Source: Acidobacteriota bacterium (GTDB lineage: Bacteria > Acidobacteriota > Aminicenantia > Aminicenantales > Aminicenantaceae). Taken from it: 49,372 nt of DNA. The stretch is taken from NCBI GenBank assembly GCA_030669585.1, contig DAOVDI010000006.1, positions 1-49,372 on the forward strand, in the 5' to 3' direction. A program made the translations under genes and the position numbers. The notes beneath the pieces were generated by a model, which had not been told where the DNA came from, did no database searches, and was given only the letters and a program-made list of their open reading frames with translations. This document shows positions 8,409 through 17,971 of the stretch, in pieces (position 1 is the first letter of the stretch; every line of letters starts with the position of its first letter).

Positions 8409-9941
8409 ATGGATAAGGTTTATGTGCTCGATTTTGGATCTCAATATACCCAGCTCATTGCACGAAAAGTCCGGGAACTTGGGGTTTTTTCAGAAATACT
8501 TCCTTACGATATCCCTATATCACGGTTGAGAGAAAAAGATCCTGCGGCTGTCCTGCTTTCCGGAGGACCTCAAAGCGTTTATGGGAAAAATGCTCCACAA
8601 ATCTCTAAAAAGATCTTTGATCTTGGCGTTCCTGTTCTCGGGATCTGCTATGGCTTGCAGTTGATGAGCCATATTCTTGGCGGCAATGTCGTTCCCTCAA
8701 AAAGAAGGGAATACGGATCTGCTTTTTTGAAGGTGGTGAACAGAAAAGGGCTTTTATCCGGGATTCGTGATGCCGGTCAGGTCTGGATGAGCCATGGGGA
8801 CAAGGTCAAGGAAGTCCCTGCGGGATTTGTTATCACCGGCACTACGCGCAATTGCAAAACAGCAGTGATCGAAGACAGAGAGCGAAGATTTTTCGGGGTC
8901 CAGTTTCATCCCGAAGTCATTCATACCGAACAGGGGAAAAAAGTCTTGGCCAATTTTCTTTTTGATCTTACTGGATTGAAGCCCACCTGGAATATGGGTT
9001 CTTTCATCGAGAAAAAAACCAGGGAGATACGCAATATCGTCGGCCGAAAAAAAGTTTTATGCGGCCTCAGCGGGGGAGTCGATTCTCTTGTGACATCTCT
9101 CCTGATACATCGGGCCATTAAGAATAATCTTTATTGTGTTTTTGTCGATAACGGTCTTTTGCGAAAAGGGCAGTATCAGGAGTTGATGGACAAATTAAGG
9201 AAAAAGTTTTTTCTCAATGTTGTTGGGGTCGATGCTGCCGACAGGTTTTTAAACAGACTGAAGAGGGTGACATCACCTGAGCGGAAGCGGAAGATCATCG
9301 GGGAAGAATTTATCCGTATTTTTGAGGAAGAATCAAAGAAGATCGGGCATGTTGAATTATTGGCACAGGGGACGATCTATCCGGATGTGATCGAGAGCAA
9401 TCCTGTTAAAGGGCCTTCATCCAAGATCAAGTCTCATCATAATGTCGGAGGATTACCAGAGGATTTTAATTTTAAGATTATCGAACCTCTAAGAGAACTG
9501 TTCAAAGATGAGGTGAGGCGGCTGGCAGAAGAACTAGGGATGGAAAAGGATTTTATCATGCAGCATCCTTTTCCTGGCCCGGGTCTCGCTGTAAGAATCG
9601 TAGGGGAGGTTACAAATGAACGCCTGCGAATTATACGGGATGCGGATGATATTCTTCTTCAGGAAATACGAAGGGCCAGGGTTTACAATAAATTATGGCA
9701 GGCCTTTACCGTTCTGCTTCCTGTGCGTTCTGTCGGTGTGATGGGGGACCGTCGCACGTATCAAAAAGTATGTGTGCTCCGGCTTGTTCAAAGCGTCGAT
9801 GGAATGACGGCGGGCTGGTATCCTGCTGATACAAAACTGCTTTCCCGAATATCCAACCGTATTGTGAATGAGGTTGCAGGCATTAACCGGGTTGTCTATG
9901 ATATAACCACTAAACCGCCCGGAACAATTGAATGGGAATAA
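8409..9941 (+). CDS. guaA: GMP synthase (glutamine-hydrolysing)
   Basis: VYVLDFGSQYTQLIARKVRELGVFSE, GICYGLQLM, LCGLSGGVDSLV, HHNVGGLPEDFNFKIIEPLRELFKDEVR, DITTKPPGTIEWE. Confidence 0.98.
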   Translation: MDKVYVLDFGSQYTQLIARKVRELGVFSEILPYDIPISRLREKDPAAVLLSGGPQSVYGKNAPQISKKIFDLGVPVLGICYGLQLMSHILGGNVVPSKRREYGSAFLKVVNRKGLLSGIRDAGQVWMSHGDKVKEVPAGFVITGTTRNCKTAVIEDRERRFFGVQFHPEVIHTEQGKKVLANFLFDLTGLKPTWNMGSFIEKKTREIRNIVGRKKVLCGLSGGVDSLVTSLLIHRAIKNNLYCVFVDNGLLRKGQYQELMDKLRKKFFLNVVGVDAADRFLNRLKRVTSPERKRKIIGEEFIRIFEEESKKIGHVELLAQGTIYPDVIESNPVKGPSSKIKSHHNVGGLPEDFNFKIIEPLRELFKDEVRRLAEELGMEKDFIMQHPFPGPGLAVRIVGEVTNERLRIIRDADDILLQEIRRARVYNKLWQAFTVLLPVRSVGVMGDRRTYQKVCVLRLVQSVDGMTAGWYPADTKLLSRISNRIVNEVAGINRVVYDITTKPPGTIEWE

Positions 9942-9963
9942 TGCTGCAGCGAAAAGTAATATA

Positions 9964-12900
9964 ATGGGATCAACATTCATCCACCTTCATAACCACTCGG
10001 AGTTCAGCATTCTTGACGGCGCTTTTAAAACGGCTGATCTGGTCGAGGCTGCATATAACCTTAAAATGCCGGCAGTTGCATTGACCGATCACGGAAATAT
10101 ATTTGGAGCTGTCAAATTTTGTCAACAGGCCGAAAAGCGGGGTATCAAACCGATTATCGGATGCGAAGTGTATGTTGCGCCCGAAAGCCGGAAAGACAAA
10201 AAACATGTCCCCTCAAAACCAAGGCATTTTCATCTGGTTCTGCTGGTTCAAAATGAAACCGGATACCATAATTTAAGCAAGCTGATCACAAAAAGCTATC
10301 TTGAAGGTTTTTATTATCGTCCCAGGATCGATAAGGAGATCCTGGCTGAATACAGTGAAGGCCTTATCGGGTTATCAGCCTGCTTGAATGGGGAAATCAG
10401 TTATTATCTTGGCATTGGACTCGTAGAGAAAGCAGAGGATGTGGCCCTGGAATATGCGTCTCTCCTGCCTGATGACCGGTTTTACATAGAACTCCAAGAC
10501 CATGGACTGCCCCAGCAAAAAGAGATCAGGCCCCTTTTAGTCCAATTGGCGGGAAAATTAAGCCTACCCCTGGTTGTTACCAATGATGTCCATTACCTGA
10601 AAAAAGAGGATGCTGAAAGTCATGATATATTACTCTGTATCCAGACCAATAAGAAGGCCACGGATCAGAATAGGATTCGTTTCGATACACAGGAATTTTA
10701 TTTTAAGACATCAGAAGAAATGGCGGAGCTTTTTCCAGATGTACCCGATGCGATCAACAATACTGTCAAAATTGCAGCTCAATGTGATTTTAAGTTTCCA
10801 TCCTCCGGTTATTTTCTTCCAAACTTTAAGCCTCCTGAAAAAGTGCCCCTGGACGAATATTTCGAAAAAGTTGCCAGAGAGGGATTTCAGGATTTTGTGG
10901 AAAAACTGAAGGACAGGATCAACAAAGGAGAGCTTCCACCTCTTGAGAAATATGAGGAAAGACTTGAGAGAGAGATCAAACTGGTCAAACAGATGGGGTT
11001 TGAGGGTTATTTTTTGATCGTATGGGATCTGATTCGTGCGGCCCGTGCTGATAACATTCCTGTCGGTCCAGGACGTGGATCTGCTGCGGGCAGCCTTCTT
11101 GCGTTCTGCCTCGGTATTACCGCTATTGATCCTCTTGAATACGGTCTGCTGTTCGAGAGATTCTTGAATCCCGAGCGGATCAGCCTTCCGGATATAGACA
11201 TTGATTTTTGCGGGAGACGAAGGGAAGAAGTGATCCATTATGTGACACAGAAATATGGCCGTCAGAATGTATGCCAGATCATTACCTTTGGTACCATGGC
11301 TGCGCGGGGATCTGTCAGGGATGTGGGAAGGGTGCTTGAAATTCCTCTTCCCGAAGTGGATAAGATCGCCAAGATGATCCCATTCAGTCCGGAAGCTACT
11401 ATAGCGGGTGCGCTCAAAACAGTTCCCCAATTAAAAGAGATAAGGGATCGTAATACCAAGATCGCAAATCTTCTTTCAATTGCGCAAAAACTTGAAGGGC
11501 AGGTTCGCCATCCCTCCACCCATGCGGCAGGAATCGTGATAACCCCTAAACCATTGGTGGAGTTCCTCCCACTCTATCAATCCGCCAAGGGTGAGATCAC
11601 GACACAATTTCCAATGCAGGATGTCGAATCCATCGGTCTGTTAAAGATGGATTTATTAGGCCTGAGAAATCTGACTGTTATACATGATGCGCTGGAACTG
11701 ATAAAGCAGGATAAAGGCGAAGAGATCGATATTAAAAACATTCCTTTGGATGATAAGGATACATTTACACTCTTTCAGGCAGGAAATACAGATGGTGTTT
11801 TTCAGTTTGAGAGCTCGGGGATGAAGGACCTTCTTCGTAAATTCAAACCTGAAAGTTATCGCGACCTGATTGCTTTAAATGCTCTCTATAGGCCCGGGCC
11901 TCTAAAGAGCGGTATGACGGATGAATTTGTCAAATGCAAGCATCATCCGGAGCGTATCAAGTACGAATTCCCGGAAATGGAGCCGATTCTGAAAGAGACT
12001 ATGGGTATGATCGTCTATCAGGAACAGGTCATGCGGATCGCCACAGATCTGGCGGGTTTTTCTATGGCAGAGGCTGACATCCTTAGAAAAGCCATGGGAA
12101 AAAAAGATACAAAAGTTATGAAAGCGCAGCAGAAGAATTTTGTCACAGGAGCCAGATCCAAAGGGCTCAGCGCTTCCAAGGCTAACAAAATATTTGATCA
12201 GATTAAATATTTTGCAGGTTATGGTTTTAACAAATCCCACAGCGCAGCCTATGCTTATCTGGCATATCAGACCGCCTATCTCAAAACACATTATCCCGCT
12301 AACTTTTTTGCCGCACTCCTGACATCGGAAGCGGAGAGAGGGGCGACAAACCAGGTTGTGAAATATATTAATGAGTGCAGACAGATGAAGATCGAGATTC
12401 TTCCCCCGGACATCAACAAAAGCGAATTTAATTTTATTGTGGAAGGCGAAAAAATTCGCTTTGGCCTCTCCGCTGTTAAAAATGTGGGTGAAAATGCGAT
12501 CCTTTCCATTCTCAGAGCGAGAAAGAAGCGAGGAGAAATCCTTTCCCCGTTTGAGATTTTTAAGGATGTTGATTCCAAAACGGTCAACCGAAAAGTCATC
12601 GAAAGCCTGATTAAAGCCGGCGCCTTAGATTCCATGGGTTGGAAACGATCACAATTATTCCATCTTGTTGATCAGATACTCGATTATTCTCACGAAATCC
12701 AGAAGATCCGGGCATCCAAACAGACTCTTCTTTTTGAAGAAAGTCATATAGCTGTACCTAAGATCTCTACAGAGGTAAAAAGTATGAGTGAGTGGGATGA
12801 ATCCCTGATGCTCACTTATGAAAAAGATGCCTTGGGGTTTTATATCACGGGCCATCCTCTGATGCAGTTCGGCGACCGCTTGAACAGCCTTACCTCTCAT

Positions 12901-13437
12901 AAGCTTGTCGACCTGGACGAGGAACGGGATTTTAATAAAGAGATCAGGGTTGCAGGGATCATCACAACTCTCAAACAGATGAAGACAAGAAAAAACGAGG
13001 GAATGGCTACCTTTTTTCTTGAAGATTTAAGCGGACAAATCGAGGTAGTTGTATTCCCGGATGCGTACAGAACCTATTATAACAACCTGAATGAGGATTT
13101 TATGGTCTGGGTCAAAGGGAAATTCCTTGGCGAAGGAGACAGCCGGAGGATTCACCTGCTGCATATCATGCCATTGGCGGAAGCATTCCGGAAACAGGCC
13201 AAACGTATGGTCTTGAAAATATATCTTCCGGGGATCGAGAAATCGGTTTTTGAGGCTTTAAAGGAAATTCTCCAGAAGCACGAAGGAGAGTGTCCGGTCT
13301 TCTTTGAGCTGGAAACGCCGCATGCCAGTCGTGTCACCATGAGGTCTCTTGAGACCCAGGGAGTCGATCCATCTGAGAAACTGATCAAAACCATCGAGGA
13401 ATTACTCGGAGAAAATACGGTGCAGATCGATTACTAA
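9964..13437 (+). CDS. dnaE: DNA polymerase III alpha subunit
   Basis: FIHLHNHSEFSILDGAFKTADLVEAA, VGPGRGSAAGSLLAFCLGITAIDPLEYGLLFERFLNPERISLPDIDIDF, GVFQFESSGM, FNKSHSAAYAYLAYQTAYLK. Likely start ATG 9964. Confidence 0.98.
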   Translation: MGSTFIHLHNHSEFSILDGAFKTADLVEAAYNLKMPAVALTDHGNIFGAVKFCQQAEKRGIKPIIGCEVYVAPESRKDKKHVPSKPRHFHLVLLVQNETGYHNLSKLITKSYLEGFYYRPRIDKEILAEYSEGLIGLSACLNGEISYYLGIGLVEKAEDVALEYASLLPDDRFYIELQDHGLPQQKEIRPLLVQLAGKLSLPLVVTNDVHYLKKEDAESHDILLCIQTNKKATDQNRIRFDTQEFYFKTSEEMAELFPDVPDAINNTVKIAAQCDFKFPSSGYFLPNFKPPEKVPLDEYFEKVAREGFQDFVEKLKDRINKGELPPLEKYEERLEREIKLVKQMGFEGYFLIVWDLIRAARADNIPVGPGRGSAAGSLLAFCLGITAIDPLEYGLLFERFLNPERISLPDIDIDFCGRRREEVIHYVTQKYGRQNVCQIITFGTMAARGSVRDVGRVLEIPLPEVDKIAKMIPFSPEATIAGALKTVPQLKEIRDRNTKIANLLSIAQKLEGQVRHPSTHAAGIVITPKPLVEFLPLYQSAKGEITTQFPMQDVESIGLLKMDLLGLRNLTVIHDALELIKQDKGEEIDIKNIPLDDKDTFTLFQAGNTDGVFQFESSGMKDLLRKFKPESYRDLIALNALYRPGPLKSGMTDEFVKCKHHPERIKYEFPEMEPILKETMGMIVYQEQVMRIATDLAGFSMAEADILRKAMGKKDTKVMKAQQKNFVTGARSKGLSASKANKIFDQIKYFAGYGFNKSHSAAYAYLAYQTAYLKTHYPANFFAALLTSEAERGATNQVVKYINECRQMKIEILPPDINKSEFNFIVEGEKIRFGLSAVKNVGENAILSILRARKKRGEILSPFEIFKDVDSKTVNRKVIESLIKAGALDSMGWKRSQLFHLVDQILDYSHEIQKIRASKQTLLFEESHIAVPKISTEVKSMSEWDESLMLTYEKDALGFYITGHPLMQFGDRLNSLTSHKLVDLDEERDFNKEIRVAGIITTLKQMKTRKNEGMATFFLEDLSGQIEVVVFPDAYRTYYNNLNEDFMVWVKGKFLGEGDSRRIHLLHIMPLAEAFRKQAKRMVLKIYLPGIEKSVFEALKEILQKHEGECPVFFELETPHASRVTMRSLETQGVDPSEKLIKTIEELLGENTVQIDY

Positions 13438-13525
13438 TATCATCAAGCATGGAAGTTTTGCAAAAATTCTTATTTATTTCATACACATAAAGGAAAGAGT
13501 TCGTTATAATTCAGGTCGGTTCCCA

Positions 13526-14065
13526 ATGATTAAAATAATTGCCGTTGAAGAAAGTCCTTCCATCAGGAATATTTTGGGAATGACTTTTCCTTCCCCGGAA
13601 TTTGAATTTCATGTCCTGAGCAGCGGACAGGAATTGATGGCCTGGCTGTCCCGTTTTGACCCGGATGTGATCTTTTTAAATATATCCCGCCTTGATGAGG
13701 ATGGAATTGGGATCGTCCAGGACTTGAATTCCCATGAAGGTTACCAGGACATCCCTCTTTTTCTTTTTGTCGGGGCGTTCGACAATGTTGATGAGGACCG
13801 GTTAAAAGAACTGGATTTTATGGGACTTATTCGGGAACCTTTTGACTCAAATGACCTGAGGGACCTGGTTCTCTCCTTGACGAATAAAGAATTTCTTCCT
13901 GGCACACTGCCGGAAGAACCTGTTTCAGAAGCTTCTATTGAATGGAAAGATGAGCTTATTGAGAAAGTGCGTTTTGTGGTGAAAACGCAGTTTGAAAAGA
14001 ACGAAGACGCCATTGCAGAGAGGGTGATAGAAAAAGTCTTGAGAGAACTCAAGTACGAAGAATAG
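13526..14065 (+). CDS. Receiver-domain-like protein (degenerate pseudo-receiver) with C-terminal helix
   Basis: Receiver-like fold pattern IIAVEESPSIRNIL..PDVIFLNISRLDEDG..IREPFDSNDL; phosphoacceptor Asp position reads Asn. Confidence 0.75.
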   Translation: MIKIIAVEESPSIRNILGMTFPSPEFEFHVLSSGQELMAWLSRFDPDVIFLNISRLDEDGIGIVQDLNSHEGYQDIPLFLFVGAFDNVDEDRLKELDFMGLIREPFDSNDLRDLVLSLTNKEFLPGTLPEEPVSEASIEWKDELIEKVRFVVKTQFEKNEDAIAERVIEKVLRELKYEE

Positions 14066-14073
14066 AGGGAACA

Positions 14074-14838
14074 ATGCTTTTAGCCATTGATATCGGTAAT
14101 ACTAATATTGCAATTGGGCTGTTTAACAAAAATAAATTGGTTGAACATTGGTGGATCAGATCAGAGGGGGACAAGACAAGTGATGAATATTCTGTTTTAA
14201 TTCTTGAACTTTTGTCCTTGGCCGATTTGGACAAAAGCAAGATAACCGGTGTCATTATTTCAAGTGTCGTTCCTCCTTTAACACCAGTTTTCCAGTCGTT
14301 CAGCCGCAGTCTTTTTCTAAAAAAACCCATGATTGTCGGCCCGGGTCTTAAAACGGGAATGTCCATTCTTTATGAAAACCCACAGGAGGTGGGGGCGGAC
14401 AGGATAGTTGCTTCAATCTCTGCTTATGATAAATTTGCCGGGCCTGTGATCATCTGCGATTTTGGTACGGCAACAACTTTTGATGTGGTCTCCGGGCAAG
14501 GAGAATACCTGGGCGGGGCTATTGCCCCGGGCATCAAGATCTCAGCAGAAGCTCTATACATCAAGACAGCAAAGCTTCCCCATGTTGAGATCAGAAAGCC
14601 TGATAAGGCCATTGGGCGTACTACTGTAACCAGCATCCAGTCTGGCCTGTATTTCGGATATATTGGGCTTGTAACAAACATCATCCACGAGATTGTAAAG
14701 GAGCTCGGGGGCCAGGCGACAGTAGTTTCAACGGGAGGGTTCGCAGGAAAAGTTTTTCAGGACATCGATGTTATAGATCACTATGAACCCCATCTTGTTC
14801 TTGAGGGCTTGCGGATCCTGTATGATAGGAATATCTGA
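14074..14838 (+). CDS. coaX: Type III pantothenate kinase
   Basis: MLLAIDIGNTNIAIGLF, ISSVVPPLTPVF, NPQEVGADRIV, ICDFGTATTFDVV, GGAIAPGIKIS. Confidence 0.96.
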   Translation: MLLAIDIGNTNIAIGLFNKNKLVEHWWIRSEGDKTSDEYSVLILELLSLADLDKSKITGVIISSVVPPLTPVFQSFSRSLFLKKPMIVGPGLKTGMSILYENPQEVGADRIVASISAYDKFAGPVIICDFGTATTFDVVSGQGEYLGGAIAPGIKISAEALYIKTAKLPHVEIRKPDKAIGRTTVTSIQSGLYFGYIGLVTNIIHEIVKELGGQATVVSTGGFAGKVFQDIDVIDHYEPHLVLEGLRILYDRNI

Positions 14839-14892
14839 TTTTCTCTATATCGGCAAGCCTTTCGGCAACTTTGCCTGGTTCAAAGCAAGTCA

Positions 14893-15534
14893 ATGTGTAA
14901 AAATACAGATCAAAGAAATCAATACTATCAAATAGTTACCAGGACCTTTCTCAACAGGCGGGGCGCGCCATTTTTTTTGTCCTCCAGGGAGATCGACATG
15001 ATCAGGTCCTGGGAGAGCCGGGGAGTTCCACTGCGGGTTGTCTTAGAGGGGATTAAAAATTTTTTTGAAAAACCCGTATCCGGTCCCGGAAGAAAGAAGA
15101 AGGCAGCCTCACTTGTTCTATGTGATTCTTTTGTCCAGAAGGCTTTTCTCATGTCCAGAACGCGGAAAATCGGCCGTGAACAAAAGATCATAAGCAGAGA
15201 TGATAAAAAATCAGCAACGATGGATCTTGTTCGGTATTTTTTACAATCACTTCCAGAGGAAATGAGTTTTTTACAGGGAGATTTTCATTTTGCACTGCAG
15301 ATCTTAGAGAAAAAGTATCCGGATGAAGAGAAGCTTGAAAAATTGGACCGGACAGTTGATGAAAAATTGATCAACAATGCGTCTGAAAGCCTTGTTAAAA
15401 GGATCAGGAGTGAGGTTCTTTCTGAGTACTTAAATAGCGGGAAGGAGGAGATCAATAGAATCATTGAGATCAAACTGTCCAGGTTTATAAGAGAAAGATT
15501 CCAAATACCGCATTTGTCTCTTTTTTATTATTGA
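14893..15534 (+). CDS. Conserved-looking hypothetical protein (213 aa)
   Basis: Complete ORF between coaX and rnr on the same strand; segment LSSREIDMIRSWESRGVPLRVVLEGI; no family recognised. Confidence 0.7.
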   Translation: MCKNTDQRNQYYQIVTRTFLNRRGAPFFLSSREIDMIRSWESRGVPLRVVLEGIKNFFEKPVSGPGRKKKAASLVLCDSFVQKAFLMSRTRKIGREQKIISRDDKKSATMDLVRYFLQSLPEEMSFLQGDFHFALQILEKKYPDEEKLEKLDRTVDEKLINNASESLVKRIRSEVLSEYLNSGKEEINRIIEIKLSRFIRERFQIPHLSLFYY

Positions 15535-15541
15535 TCATTAT

Positions 15542-17581
15542 ATGAGTCGTCCCATTATTGAGCTGCTTTTAAAACACCGGAATGGTCTGAGTCAGACTAG
15601 AATTGCCCGGGAACTCAGATTATTGCCTGCAGACAGCAAACGTCTGAAAGATAGACTGGTCCGGCTGGAGAATCGGGGCGTTATCATGAAACTGCGAAAA
15701 AAATATTTTGCGGTTCCCAGTTCAAAGTTTGTCCGGGGCGCCTATTCTCCATCCCGCAGAGGGTATGGTTTTATTGTTCCACAGGATGAGTTTCTTGAGG
15801 ACATCTTTATTCCATCCCGCTATTCTGGAGGTGCGCTCCGTGGCGATATTGTTGAAGTCTTTGTAAAAAGAGGTCGAAAAGGCAGGTCTGAAGGAAAAGT
15901 CACAAAAATTCTTAAGAAAAAAAGGAGTTTCCTGCTGGGAATATATCATAAAAAGAACCAGAGGGAAGATTTCACGCCTCTCGAACCCGATTTTCAGGAA
16001 GAAATTCTGCTGCCTTGTGAACAAAAAATTCGTCCGGATTCGGGGATGGTTGTAGCCATCAGCCGGGATTCCCATCACATTGAAAAGGTTTATGGATTTC
16101 CTGAAGATCCCGGAGTGGATACTAACGTCATCATTGATAAATATGGGCTGAGATCGGATTTTTCTTCCCATGCACAAAAGGAAGCTGAGAACATTCCTAT
16201 GTCTTTTCCCGAACATGAAATAAAAGACAGGGTTGACTACAGAGATTGGACGACTGTGACCATTGACGGCCTGGATGCTAAAGATTTTGATGATGCGGTC
16301 AGTATAAAAAAAACTGGTGATGGCCATTACTGTCTGGGTGTTCATATTGCTGATGTGTCCTATTATGTTCAGCCAAATACAGACATTGATCAGGAAGCTT
16401 TTTTGAGAGGGACGAGTGTTTATTTTCCTGATTCGGTCCTTCCGATGATCCCAGAAAAATTGTCTAATGTCATTTGCAGCCTTAGGCCAGGAGAGGAAAA
16501 GCTTACAGTATCTGTGCTTATGGAATTCGGCCAGGAGGGCGATCTTATCAAGTCGGATATTAATCTCTCTGTGATAAAAACGAAGGAGAGGCTGACATAT
16601 GATACGGTTTTCAGGATCTTAGAGGGGGAAGAAGAAAAGATCAAGCGCCACTCATCTCTTGTGCCTGATCTAAGGCTTATGGCTGAGCTGGCCTCTTTGC
16701 TGGGCGAGGCGAGAAGAAAAAATGGAAGTCTGGATTTTAACCTGGATGAACCTGAATTGGTTTATGAAAAGGAAACATTGGTGAGGATCGTTCCATCTGA
16801 ACATAATGAGGCACATCGGATCATAGAGGAATTTATGGTTGCGGCCAATGTGGCTGTTGCTGAATTCCTGAGCAGCGAGGATCGTCCTATGATATTTCGG
16901 GTCCATCCTCAGCCTGTTCGGGAAAAGATAGCAGGGCTGAAGAAAAAACTCTCTTTTTTCAATCTTACACTTCCCAACCCGGAAAGATTGACATCCCTGG
17001 ATCTGCAGCAGATTCTGCAGAACATAGATGGGAAGGCCTTTGATAAATATATTATTAAGCAGATTTTAAGAAGCCTGGAACTTGCGGTTTATTCTGATCA
17101 AAACAGGGGGCATTATGGCCTTGCCAAACTTAAGTATACGCATTTTACATCCCCGATCAGACGGTATCCGGATCTGATCGTTCACCGGATCTTAAAAAGA
17201 GCCTGCAATGAAGAAAAAGAGGATGATGTTCCGTTGGGCACAGTGGCAAAACACTGCAGTGAGCAGGAAAGAAAAGCTGAAGAAGCGGAAAGAGATCTTT
17301 TAGATTGGAGAATACATCGATATTTGAGAACAAAATTGGGGGAAACGCTAAAAGGGGTTGTTGTCGAGTTTTTGAGGTCTGGCCTGATCATCCAACTCGA
17401 GGATTATTTTGTGGAAGGCTTTGTCTCCTTTCTTGATCTGGGAGGAGATTATTTTTATAAAAAATCCGAAAGTGTTCTTGTTGGAAAAAGAACAGGGAAA
17501 AAGTTTTTTCTGGGGGAAAGCGTAGATGTTCTGCTGGCCTCGGTCGACACGGTTAAACGAAGGATCGGTCTTTCATTTTAA
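15542..17581 (+). CDS. rnr: Ribonuclease R
   Basis: RGYGFIVPQDEFLEDIFIPSRYSGGALRGDIVEV, TIDGLDAKDFDDAVSIKK, HIADVSYYV, YTHFTSPIRRYPDLIVHRIL, C-terminal S1. Confidence 0.96.
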   Translation: MSRPIIELLLKHRNGLSQTRIARELRLLPADSKRLKDRLVRLENRGVIMKLRKKYFAVPSSKFVRGAYSPSRRGYGFIVPQDEFLEDIFIPSRYSGGALRGDIVEVFVKRGRKGRSEGKVTKILKKKRSFLLGIYHKKNQREDFTPLEPDFQEEILLPCEQKIRPDSGMVVAISRDSHHIEKVYGFPEDPGVDTNVIIDKYGLRSDFSSHAQKEAENIPMSFPEHEIKDRVDYRDWTTVTIDGLDAKDFDDAVSIKKTGDGHYCLGVHIADVSYYVQPNTDIDQEAFLRGTSVYFPDSVLPMIPEKLSNVICSLRPGEEKLTVSVLMEFGQEGDLIKSDINLSVIKTKERLTYDTVFRILEGEEEKIKRHSSLVPDLRLMAELASLLGEARRKNGSLDFNLDEPELVYEKETLVRIVPSEHNEAHRIIEEFMVAANVAVAEFLSSEDRPMIFRVHPQPVREKIAGLKKKLSFFNLTLPNPERLTSLDLQQILQNIDGKAFDKYIIKQILRSLELAVYSDQNRGHYGLAKLKYTHFTSPIRRYPDLIVHRILKRACNEEKEDDVPLGTVAKHCSEQERKAEEAERDLLDWRIHRYLRTKLGETLKGVVVEFLRSGLIIQLEDYFVEGFVSFLDLGGDYFYKKSESVLVGKRTGKKFFLGESVDVLLASVDTVKRRIGLSF

Positions 17582-17584
17582 CCG

Positions 17585-17905
17585 GGCTAACCTGAATGAT
17601 TCATGAAATTCGACGACACGTTGAAAAAAAGGGTTCAAGGATTCAAGTGAAAGAATAAGAGGCCAATGGCCAATGCAAAAGAGGCCCAAAGACGGCTTCG
17701 CCCAAAGCTATTTTAATTACTTTTCTTGCATTAACCGTTTCTTGCTTTTCTCGCAGGCGAGTTTGCGAGCCAAACACAACGAACTCAAAGAACCCAATAA
17801 ACTCAACAAACTCTTCTTGACTTCGACGACTTCTATGGACTTCTATAGACTGTTTTTCTTTGACTCGACCCGTGAATAATCCAGGGAACCTGCTTTATTC
17901 ATAAA
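17585..17905. repeat. Mosaic intergenic repeat cluster, copy B
   Basis: ATTCATGAAATTCGACGACACGTTGAAAAAAAGGGTTCAAGGATTCAAGTGAAAGAATAAGAGGCC matches copies A (reverse complement) and C; also the TCGACCCGTGAATAATCCAGG and ACTCAACAAACTC modules shared with copy A. Confidence 0.8.
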
Positions 17906-17971
17906 AACGATTCTTTTGGATTCGACTGAAATATGCTATTCTAAAAATCTTGATAAGAGAGGAAACGGACA

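Noticed and set aside
10711-11430. Minus-strand 239-aa ORF antisense to dnaE
   Set aside because: Shadow of dnaE coding sequence.
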